Assembly (NCBI GenBank): GCA_933228675.1
Contig: OW121743.1
Span: 15,957,724 to 16,021,723 of the forward strand
Source: Stomorhina lunata
Taxonomy: Eukaryota > Arthropoda > Insecta > Diptera > Rhiniidae
Direction of reading: 5' to 3'
Length of the DNA: 64,000 nt
Shown: in pieces, positions 23,701 to 35,700 of the stretch
Numbering within the stretch: position 1 is the stretch's first letter
Layout of the letters: every line of letters begins with the position of its first letter
Notes under the pieces: model-generated
What the model was told of the DNA's origin: nothing
The model's database searches: none
The model's input: only the letters and a program-made list of their open reading frames with translations
Position numbers and translations under genes: made by a program

Positions 23701-26700
23701 AAATAAACAAAAGTCCGGAATGAGCCCAGACCCTGAGAAAATTTCAAACGAAATTATAAGAATAATATAAAGGTAAGATCTCCTCCTAAATGGTAATTTT
23801 CCCCAATTCCTGGAAAGTACAACGCCAAAGCCCTGAAACACTCACTAAACCCAGCTCATAGAAGCCTCTTTACACGATAAACTCCCTGGGGAAATTGTAT
23901 GAAAAGATTCTTAAAGAAAATATGGCATTCCGAAAAAGTCTGTGATACTTAGATTTGATCTGTAAACTACAAATATACTAGTACTAATAAAGATTAAACC
24001 TTAACCGGGAGACTTATGATAAGCTTGGTACATTCCCAGACCCTGTATACTGCATCAATACTATAGCCAGTCATAGGAAGAGAAAATACAGCAACTCAGC
24101 CCTGGAGATCACAGAGAATGAGCGCACCAAGAGTTATATCACTGAGAGCTTTTGAGTTTTCAGAGAATCAACTCACCAAGAGTTATATCATTAAACAAAA
24201 TAATACGTCAAGGTGGATCAACAAGTCCGTGGAAATTTCAATTCTTTACTTTTAGTTGCGAGGCCCTATGCTCCACTGGGAGTCAAGGATAACAGAAGAA
24301 GAAGAAGTTGGGAAATCAAATTGCTCCTGTTATAACAACTGTCCGTTTAACACTATCCAAATTTAAATAATTGGCCTCATTTAGTTTAGGTTTGGTAGCT
24401 CTAAAAAGCGGACTACTCCAAGCTTAAGTCGATTCGTTTCACCCCAAAAAACCAACCAGTTTTACTGCTATTTGGTCTTCCACGAAAATGCTTGTCCATA
24501 TTAATGGATGGGAAACACAAATGACGAAGATTGTTCAAATTTAGACAATTAAAATTTTTCAATTCCGAGAGGGGAATTTCGAATTCCTATGGACTTATTG
24601 GCCCAGCCTTATATAAGCTAGTTTTTGTTGCCCGCAAAAGTACCACCAATTTACCTCCAAACAACAGAAAGAGAAGAAGTATAAACACCTGAGGGAAATT
24701 TTAAGTTAAGGGCAACGTTCAAAGCTAAAGAAGGGCTTTTGAAAATGTGTCAGCAGCGCTGGGAGAGTGCTGGTAGACCTATAGATTGATCTATCTTAAT
24801 CCAAGACCCGATGTGGATTGATTTATGGCACTACATTTCACTTATTACGAAGGGGCATGAGTTTAACTCGAGCTGGCAACGCTTCCATATAAAATAAAAT
24901 TTAAACTTTCATGACTGGAAAATGGTTATCTTTATTTGGAAGCATTTGGGTCCACGGTCACACATAAAAACTTCCTGAAACAAATCATCAACTCTGAAAG
25001 ATCCTAAAAACCTTGCAAAGATTGCAGTTTCTTTTAAAATGAATAACATAATCAAAATCCGAACCCTTAATCAGACTTGGGGAGGAGAAGGTGCCTAGCA
25101 TAGAGGATGGCAAACAGTCAATAAACTTTTTAGCCTGAATAAGTTAAAATAGGTTACTGAGCCAACTACTGAAGGGACTAGTTACTAGAGCACTAACTAT
25201 ACCACTTACTAGACTTTGTACTACATTATTTTCTAGATTACAAGAGCTATGACAAGTGGAATGACTAGAACTATAAAAAGACTTTCGGACTATGATCGGA
25301 GCTATTACTATGACTTAAGCCAATACCAAAGCTATGACTAGAGTTTTGGCTAGATCTATAACTACAGCTAGGACTAGAGCTATCAATTTATGTGTGGCTT
25401 AAGCTGCAAGTGGATTTTTAAGTTCAGATTCGTCTAGATCAGAAATGGCCAGCGTAATAACAAATTATATTAATCCGGTATGTGATGAAGATATATTTTC
25501 AGATAATTTTCGCTACTTCCATAAAAAATTCAAACCCAATCAAAGATAAGATATCAGTCAAAAGGATTAAAGCCCAATTGTTTTTTAAATATCCGAAAAT
25601 TATCTTTAGAATATTTCAGAAAACAATTGCTTTGAAAACGATCGTTGAGTTATGAGGTGAACCGCGGCTTTTTTGAAAATTTATTTTTTTCAAGTTGGTA
25701 TGGCCAAGGTTCGAACTTGGGACCTCTGGTTTACTAGGCGGATGACTAACCTGCTATATCACGGCGGTTCACAATCCCTTAAATACCAAAAAAAAAAAAA
25801 AAATGCTAAAAAATCTCGAATTATATCAGTTAAGAGAGCAAAATTAGCAAATAAAGACGATCCTAAATTTTCCGACAATCGGTGATCATTCAAACATATC
25901 TTCAATATAAACCGACCCCGAAAACCCCTTAAATACAGCCGATAGTACTAAGAGGATTATAAGTGTTAAATTAAATTTTGTGTTTTAAATTTTCTGAAAC
26001 TATAAGTACATGTGCTTAATATAGTGATAGTGACATTTGGCCACAGCTCTCATATAAATCCCAACTTCGATCAAGCCCAACTAATAAAGTCAAATATAGA
26101 CTAACAATTTAACAAGTTTTCCTAAAGTCTTGAAGACATACATATGTGTTTTTTCAAAATTTGATGGTTTTTCCGGCTGATGGCCTGATTTGGGAGCTAG
26201 GGTCACACCGATTTCGGTTACCATAAGCAATATTTATGCTGAAATCTATTACAATACAATCAAATTTGTGGCTGTTAGGAGCCAAAAACTCTATTCCGGG
26301 AAGGTATCCCTATGGAAGGTACACGAAATAGTAATCTAATTTTGCTCAAAAAGTATAGGGATCGTCCTTGGACCAAAATAAGAGGCTGTGCCAAATTTTA
26401 TCAAAATATCTTTAAAATTACGGCCTGTAGTTAGATAACAGGCTTACATGGATAACAGACCAGCCAACCGGCCGGACATCGTTATTCTGAGTCGATCGGT
26501 ATTTTGAAAGGTAGGTCTCAGATCAATATTTCTATGTGCTACAAACATCAGCACAAACCGCATATATATATTTTATTGGGTTATTTATTAATTTATTATG
26601 TGATATTCGGCATACAAGAAATTTTAGAGCCATTTTGAACACTCTTATTTTAAAATCGGTCCATATTTGATCATAACTCTCATATATGTATGTAATACCC

Positions 26701-29700
26701 AATGCCGGGATTTACTAAAATATACATCAATCTTAGCTAAATGATTGTTTGATGATAAAATTAAGAAAATATATTTTTTTAAACATTAAAAATTCCCAAT
26801 TTTTTGGCTGTTGACTATGGTCCACAATTGACCTAAGACGTGTGGGGTATCATTAGATCGGGCTTGACCGACTGTTATATTTTCCTACTTGTTAATTTAA
26901 AGTTTCTAAACGTTTAGAACTTGATGTGTAACTAACCAAGATGGCTTACTTATACCTTTTTTATTAGAAATTTTGTAGAGATATTTATATTATTAAAAAC
27001 CAATTGATTTTCTCGATGATCTTCAATATGTAGCTCTTTATATTTGACCAATTTTATACAAGCTCTGGGGGCTTACTCCCAACAACACTGCCTGGCTCTT
27101 CGACATGGTAGTTAAGCCTATAGTCTGGTGGCCAGCGCTCACCAAGGCTAACCATAGGGACTATTTTAACAAAATTTTAAGATCTTTCGCTCTAATGATT
27201 ACCGGTGCCTTAAGAACTACTCCATCTAAGGCGCTCTTCACTATGCTCAACTGGCTCCCGGTCGAACTAATGGCAATGCAAATTGCTCTTAACTCGGCTG
27301 TACGTCTGAGCACAATTGGAACCTGGTCCCACTCAAAAACCGGACATTCCACTATCCTGGACAAAATTACAAACATCCCTGAATATATTGATTACTGCAT
27401 ATCCACTCCTATCTTCGACAAATCTTTCACTGTGACTATCTCTGGAGAACCCCCATCTTCAGATGACGGCTGTCTGGAGGTTTACACTGATGGATCGAAA
27501 TCAAAGTTAGGCGTAGGGAGGGCTTCTTCATTCCACTTCTAGGGAAGGAAATTTGCTTTAGGCTCCCTGATCAATGTAGTGTCTTACAATCCGAGATATT
27601 GGCTATTCACAAAGCAGTCAAATGGTTGAGATACCACAGAGTATACAATGAGTATGACGCTGACCTACATCGGTTGCCTGCCTAACCTAACCTAACCTAA
27701 CCTAACCTAACCTAACCTAACCTAACCTATACAAGCTCTTGACTTTACCCTAAGCAAATGTTTCTAATCCTAAGTTTATAATTGAATCAGAAAACAGGGG
27801 CCAAATCGTCGCATTCTATGTAATGTAAGATATTTCAGAAACATTTACTTAACATACTTTTAGGATAATCTAAATTATATATAACATAAAAAATTCACTT
27901 TATTGTAACTTATTTGTCAAAAGTTGTTTAACAGTAAAAGAATTTCATATAAACTAAATGTTTTGACAAACAAATGGATATGTTTAGATATCAAATTTGT
28001 TTAAACTTTACGCAAAATATGTTATTTTGAAAATCCCTAAGGTATGTTACAAAATCTTTGCTTGAAAGTCTGAGTTTTCCATCGATATCGAATGCGGCGA
28101 TTTGGTCTCAGATTCTGAATATCTTAGGACTTTGTTACGAAATACTTTAAATATAGTCGTGTCTTGACGCTGGGACAAAAGTTGCCATTATTCGATATTG
28201 TAAAGAAATCTATTTTCGAGTTTTTCAAGAATTTTCGTATTATTTACAAAAATGGAATTATGTAGTCTATTCCTTGAAATATCCAAGTCCATAAACTTTA
28301 CAAAATTTTAAATACATTTCAAATACTAAACAATTTATTATAGATTTATGGTTCAATAATTGGCTTCATTTGATTACTTTTCAAATAATTTCAAAACTAA
28401 TTATGTCGTTGTTTTTTTCAAATATTACAATAAAAAAATTTCAAGTTCATTTGTTTACTATTTAATTCTTAACAAAAAAAAAAAAAAAAAAAAATTATGT
28501 TTAATAAATTTATTTGCTTTTTCACACCAACAACAAAAAAAGAACAAATTATTATTTAAACAAATACAAAAAAAAGTAACAAAGTAAATAAAAATAATTT
28601 ACTAAAAAATTTCCCACCGCAGCACGTGTCACGCAATAATCGTGTTTAAATATTTTTACACTTGAAAATACAATTTAAATATATTTATGTTTATATTAAG
28701 GTACTAATAAAATTATAAATAAAATAAAAAAAATTTTAATTCCCAACCAATTTGGCATAAAATTGCGTTGAAAAGTCAGAAAATAAATTTTACTCGTAAA
28801 GTTCATTAAACTTTTTTAAGTTAATTAAAGAAAATTTTTGGAAAATTTTTATTAAATCTAATGCCTTTGTGAAACTACTTTAAGGTATTGACATTTTTGA
28901 ATGCATATTTTTGCAATTTTCCAAATTTTGTTCATTTTCCTGGTGGGATTTTTTAAATTTGTATTTCCCTGTTTTTACAAAAAATGCTCTGTTCTTAAAG
29001 AGAAACGGGTATTCCCGCTACTCAGGGAGAAATAACTATTACAAGTTATTGAATATTTAAGAACACCCGCTATATAAATTTTTATAATTTATTTAAAATT
29101 TTTTCATACAAACATATATACACTCGAAAAATCGAGCAAATCAAAAAAAAAAAAAAAAATCAAAATTAAAAAATGTTTATATATCTGTTTCCTTATAAAG
29201 ACTTTTCTTCATGCTCAAAATTCCCTCTTTCTTATAATCCCTTTATAACATACATATAACCCCCTAAATTACTATCAATAATTTTCGAGTGTAAGTACTT
29301 AAACAGCAGCTGCTGGCCGTATTATTTATTTCTCTAAAATCTGTTAAGATCTTTAGTTTTTTTAACACGTTTTTTCCTATAATGTCTGATGTACTTTGAG
29401 CTCTAGTTTTTTTTCGATGGATCTGAGAAAAAAATCTGCTGTATTTATTTTGTTTAAACTGAAAAAAATGTGTTTTTTTTTGTTGACGAAGACGAGATAT
29501 GAAATCAATCTGGTATTAAAAAAGTTCTTAATAAGAAAAAAAAAAAAAAAAAAGATATTAAAACTTAACTCAGATGTTGATAGTATCATCCAATTAACAA
29601 TGAAACCATTTAGCAAATTTTTCCACTATTCTACTCGTAGACTTTATGTTGCCCAAAAAATGTTTCGGGGATTTTTATTTAAGTTTGTTAAAAAAGAGTA

Positions 29701-32700
29701 ATTGACGGCTCATAGTCCAGTCATAAATCATGTCACAAAATTTTGTCAGTAATTTAGTTCTATTCCAATCTCAAGTCATAAATCTACTTATAACTCCAGC
29801 CTCAGGTCAAGTCGTAAATGAAGACTACAGGTTAGTCATAGCTTTAGTAAAAGCTCTAGTCAATGATTAACTCAAAGTTCTAGTCATAGATTTCGTAACA
29901 GCTCTAGTTATGGCTCGAGTCATAAATCTAGTAAAATCTTAGATGATAAATCTCATAAAGCTCTAGCCACAGATCCAGTCATAAATAAGGCCATATCTCT
30001 AGACTTTACTAATAGCTCTAGGCAATTATAAAGTTAATATTTTAGTCATAGTTCTCGTAAATGCCTTAGCCGTAACTCTAGATATAGCTTTAGATATAAC
30101 TTATAAATCTAGGCTGGACCTAGATTTATAAGTTAGCAGATTAGCAGATTTAGCCTTAGCTGTTGTTTAATGCTGTATGAAATATGACCAAGCACACTGT
30201 TTTTTAATAACGGTCCCAAAAGAATGTCAATTTTATTTATTCCTTATTTTCTCATTCTCTCCTTATTCTTATTAAAAATTAAGCTGTAATTTGCCTTAAC
30301 ATATTATTTTCAAGTCACTCTAGTTTGAACTGTTAAGCTAAAAACATAAAACATTAAACATTAAACAAAAATTGTGACCCAACAAACTAATAAAAGAAGT
30401 GAAACATATAACAAATATTCTAAAACTTAAAAGTGAACAAAAATATAAGAAACATTGTAAAATTAACATAAAATTTAACAAGAACAGAAAATTGAATTAA
30501 ACAAACAATAAAAACATAAAATTTAGAAACATTTATAAAAATAAAATCAAATACAAAAAATACAACAAAAAGTCTATTATTTAAAAAGGAACCAACAAAA
30601 AAAATACAGTCCACAGACTCTAACAATAAACATTTGGCCGCTTCGAACCGAATATAGTGAAAAAAGTGCTTTGTGAAAAATTTAAAATAAAAAATTGCTG
30701 ATTTCTGGAAGAAATTTTTGTGTCAAAAAAAATAACGGGAGTTTAAAAAATTTTTTGAAACAACAAATAATTTTCAACAGACCCAAGCAGAGACTCAAGC
30801 AGAGACCCAACAGCAGCGACTCAGAAGACCCAACAACAACAACAATAAGTAAGTACGAAAATTTCTAAATAATAAATTGTTCTGCCGCTGTCCACAATAA
30901 AGAAGGAAGAAACCATAGGGTTGCCATCAGTGTGAGAATTCCTCTTCTACCGGGAAAATAAAAATTTCTTCAGTTTAATAATTTTTTGGAAATTCAATAA
31001 TATTTTTCGATACTTTTTGTTGTTTAAATCGCTAGCAGGGACTTTTTTGTTTAATTTCGATTCTGTTTTTTCTCAATTCGTTTTCCGACCCAAAAATAAA
31101 CAATGGCAACCGAAAAATTTGCAAATTGTACAAATGATCTTTTGGATTTTGAAACCGTTTATTCAGAAGCTGGTGCGGAAGATAACATTCATGCGTTAGA
31201 AGTTCTTCGTATTGAACTTGAATCACTTTGGACTCAAGTCAAAAGAGCTTATGAAGAATGCAGGGACAAAAAACAGGAACCTACTGAAAAATCGATCGAC
31301 AAAACTAAGCTCAGAGATCGCTACAAAATGGCGTTAGCTGCTTATAAAAAGTGTTTAGGATCAATTAATGCGGAGATTCAAGCGTTGTCGACTCCCATTA
31401 ATGACTCTAGTAAACAGGAACGTAGTTCGTCTGTTGAAACCCCAAACCTAGATAGTGACATTTCTTTTGTGCGACTCCCACCTTGCGACACAGATATATT
31501 TTATGGAGATTTTGTGACATGGCCAACATTTCGAGATCTTTTTACGGCGATCTACGTAAAAAACTCACGTCTTAGCAAAGTCGAGAAGCTTTTCCATTTA
31601 CTACAAAAGACTGGAGGAGATGCTAAAAATATAGTCTCAACTGCCCCATTAACCAACGAAGGTTTTGACATCGCTTGGAAAAACCTTACAGCCCAATACG
31701 AAAACAGTCGGATCCAAGTCAACGAACAACTGAAAATTTTATTTGACCTTCCGAAAGTTACCGAAGACTCAGGGTCGTCCATTCACACTCTGCAACGAAA
31801 AGTTAACGGTTGTATTCAGGCGCTAAATGCTTTAGGGGTAAAAACTGATTCTTGGGACCCTCTTTTGGTATATTTTTGCTCAACAAAACTTCCCCGAACC
31901 CTATTGAAAGAATTTGAAAATTCTCTTAAAGAAATTACAAAAGTTCCAACGTGGGAACATTTTAATAGTTTTCTTACTCATCATTCTAAGACGTTAGAAT
32001 CAATTGCTGCCATAACACAATCAACCACAAAATCCGTTCTGCCTCAAAACCATAATTCAAAATTTGTTCCAAAACAAAATCGAGTTCACACTTTCCAAAC
32101 AAATACGACTCAGTCAGAAAATGGGTCTAAAAATAGAAGACATTTTGGATTAAGTAGGGCTCAGACAAATGACTCAGCACACAATTGCCAACATTGTAAA
32201 GAGTCTCATCATTTGCGATCTTGCCCCAAATTCTTAGAAAAAAATGTTAGTGATAGAATTCACATAGTAAGAGTCACAAATTCTTGTTATAATTGCCTCT
32301 CTGTCGACCATAGTGTCAAGGACTGTAAGAGTAAATTCAGTTGTAGATTATGTCATCAAAAACACCATACGTCATTACATAAGGGACCAGACACGCAGTC
32401 GAAAAACTCAGCTAGTGATGCAACAGGACCCAGTACAAGCTCCGCTGCACAAAGCCAATTTACACGACCGGAAATAGCTACAAATGCTTCTGTCCCAAAT
32501 TTTACATCTTTGACCCTACAAGAGAGCAAACAGTTCAATCATTCTCCCAACGAGCGAGAAACCCTTCTATTTACTGCAGTTGTGCAAATAGAAACTAGAG
32601 GCGAAAGATACCAGGCAAGAGCAATCATCGACCCTGGATCTCAGTCAACATTTATATCGGAAAAATTAAAAAATCGACTAAATCTTCCTACCAAACGAAA

Positions 32701-35700
32701 CTTAGTTCATGTCACTGGTTTGAGTCAAACAGTAGCAGAAACCTCAAACAAAGCATGTCTATTTAACCTTTGTTCGAGGGTGGACCAACATTTTAAATTA
32801 GAGGTATGGGCTCCAGTCTTAAAAACCCTTCCATCTAATTTGCCGCCCCAAACGTTAGTTTCTCAATACTTCAGTGAGGCTGCTAAACTAGAACTAGCAG
32901 ACCCTCATTTCAATCGAAGCCGACCCATCGACCTGCTAATAGGCCTCGACTTAGGCCCCTATATATATTGCATGGAAACACCGATGCGGTCCATTGGATC
33001 CCTTATAGCGCAAAAAACAGTATTTGGCTGGATTGTGGGGGGACCAATTTCTACAACTACACAACCAAAATCAACAGTATCGCTACTCAACACGTCGTCC
33101 CTTGACAAAATCCTTACACGCTTTTGGGAGGTGGAGGAGACCCCAAAAATGATTTTGAGGTCAGAAGAGGACACATTTTGCGAAAGTCATTTTCAGTCCA
33201 CGACATATAGGAATGACTCAGGAAGGTATATAGTTACCCTACCCTTTAAAAATGACATAGAAATAGGCGCATCTAGAAATATAGCCATGGCCCAGTTCTT
33301 ACGAATGGAACGCATGCTTAACCAAAAACCTGAACTCAAAAAGCAATACGACCAAGTTATTGTTGAGTACCTTGAGTTAGGACATATGAGAAAGGTTTCT
33401 CCCCTGGATATCAACAAAACTCCAAATTATTACCTGCCGCATCACGCAGTAATAAAGCCCGACAGGTTGACAACGAAGGTTAGAGTAGTTTTCAACGCTT
33501 CGAGCCCGTCTTCAAATAAGAGAAGTTTGAACGACATTTTGTACCCAGGACCTATACTTCAGCAGGATTTAGTGATCCTTATATTGAAGTGGAGATTCTT
33601 TCGTTTTGTGTATAACGCCGATATCACAAAAATGTATCGACAGATACTCATAGACCCTACTCAAACACAATATCAAAGGATATTGTTTCGAAAATCCGAG
33701 AACGATCCTATTGAGGATTACGAACTCCTTACAGTGACGTTTGGAGTCAACTGCGCCCCGTTTCTGGCCATAAAAACTCTTCTTCAATTAGCCGATGATG
33801 TTAAACGAAGTCACCCCAAAGCATCCAATATTTTGCAACAAAATATGTACGTGGATGACGTCTTAGCAGGTGACCATACTTTAGACAACGCCATTGAATC
33901 TCGTAAAGAACTCACTAATGTCTTAAAATCAGCAGGATTTGATCTGATGAAATGGACATCAAATGACCCACGAATAATCCAGGATTTGCCAAAAGAGACT
34001 CTACTACCGCTCGATTGGTTAAACTTGTCAGAAAATGCTGGAACGAAAACTCTTGGGATCAAATGGAACATTTCCTCAGATTCATTTACATTCACAGCTC
34101 CAGATATTGAACAAAGAGAAATATATACCAAAAGAGAAGTTTTATCTGCAATTGCCAAATTCTTTGACCCTTGTGGATGGATAGCTCCAGTTATTGTTGA
34201 CGCAAAGTTAATAATGCAACAGATTTGGTTAGATAAAATCAATTGGGATGACAACCTAAAACACATGACTTGTCTCAAATGGCAGAAATTTGTAAAAAAC
34301 TGTACCAAAATCAATAACCTAAAAATTCCACGCTGGATTCAATACATTCCAAACTGTAATATGGAAATTCATGGTTTCAGTGACGCTTCAGAAAAGGCCT
34401 ATTCTGCGACTCTTTACGTCCGAATACGATCTGAAAACTCATCAGTGTTTACATTTCTTCTAGCTTCGAAGACCCGTGTTGCTCCTATTAAGCAAATATC
34501 TCTACCTCGTTTAGAACTCTGTGGATCCGTTTTATTAGCAAATCTAGCGCAAACAGTTATACCAAGTCTTCAAATTTCTGAAATCAACACATATTTTTGG
34601 ACCGACTCAACAATTGTGCTAGCTTGGTTAAAGAAACCCCCTTGCTTCTGGAACACTTTCGTTGGAAATCGTGTCTCAGAAATTGTAGATAAAATTGGGG
34701 CTGACAATTGGTCACATGTCGAATCAAAGGAAAACCCTGCAGATATAGCCAGTCGAGGATGTACGCCTCAAGAATTAGAATCCAATCATCTATGGTGGTA
34801 TGGACCCTCTTGGCTAAAACTTCCAAAAAATCAATGGCCGACAACAACAAGACCAGAAGACACAAATTTAGAAGCGAAAGCCATAAAATCATTTAACATC
34901 ACAACATATGAAGATCCTTTAAATCGCTTTTCAAAGTTATCTCGTGCCTATAGAGTCACATCATATGTCTTACGCTTCTGGAGAAATACTGGATCAAGAA
35001 GCCATCTTCGAGTTTCATCACCAGAAATCACCAAAGAAGAAATCGAATATGTCAAAACCCGTTTTATAATCTTGACACAACAGAATAATTTTCCAGAAGA
35101 ATACAAGCATTTAAAACTCAAACAAAAAATCTCATCAACTAGTAGCCTTTTAACACTAAACCCATTCATGGATCGCAAGGGAATTATACGGGCAAATGGA
35201 CGCCTTGCTCAATCACCCGCTTTAACCTACAATGAACGCTACCCAATATTGCTGCCTTATGACTCAAAGCTGTCGCGTTTATTAGTTGAATTCACGCATA
35301 AAATTACCATACATGGAGGTAACCAGCTTATGGTTCGAGTTTTACGCACAGAATATTGGATATTTAGATTGAAGCCCCTTGTAAAGAGCGTGATCCATAA
35401 CTGCAAAACTTGCATTTTATACAAGCAACATACACAGAATCAAATAATGTCTTCCTTACCGCCAGAACGCACAACACTTTCTCGACCCTTTGCCATAACT
35501 GGATTAGATTACGCCGGACCCTTTGACATCAGAAATTTCACGGGCAGAGCATGTCTAATCACAAAAGGGTACGTGTGCATTTTTGTATGCTTCGCCACTA
35601 AAGCCGTGCATTTAGAAGCAGCAAGCGACTTATCTTCCCAAGCATTTTTAGCCGCCTTCTCTCGATTCATTGGAAGACGTGGTTGTCCAGCTCTCATTAT

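Larger units (their letters stand above)
30633..31102 (+). other. BEL untranslated leader
   Basis: 470-nt leader between LTR and gag-pol. It includes a CAG-rich direct-repeat stretch (30778-30836; AGACCCAAGCAGAGACTC, then AAGCAGAGACCC) that could hold packaging signals, and the splice donor at 30849. Confidence 0.6.

Noticed and set aside
27683..27727. True telomeric DNA (CCTAA)n
   Set aside because: Only nine units, bounded by a target duplication and attached to a LINE fragment, so it is an insertion tail and not a chromosome end.
30420..30626. 68-codon minus-strand ORF (also at 37608-37814)
   Set aside because: It lies wholly in the LTR, antisense, and is Phe/Val-rich from A-rich sequence. 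No sign of coding.
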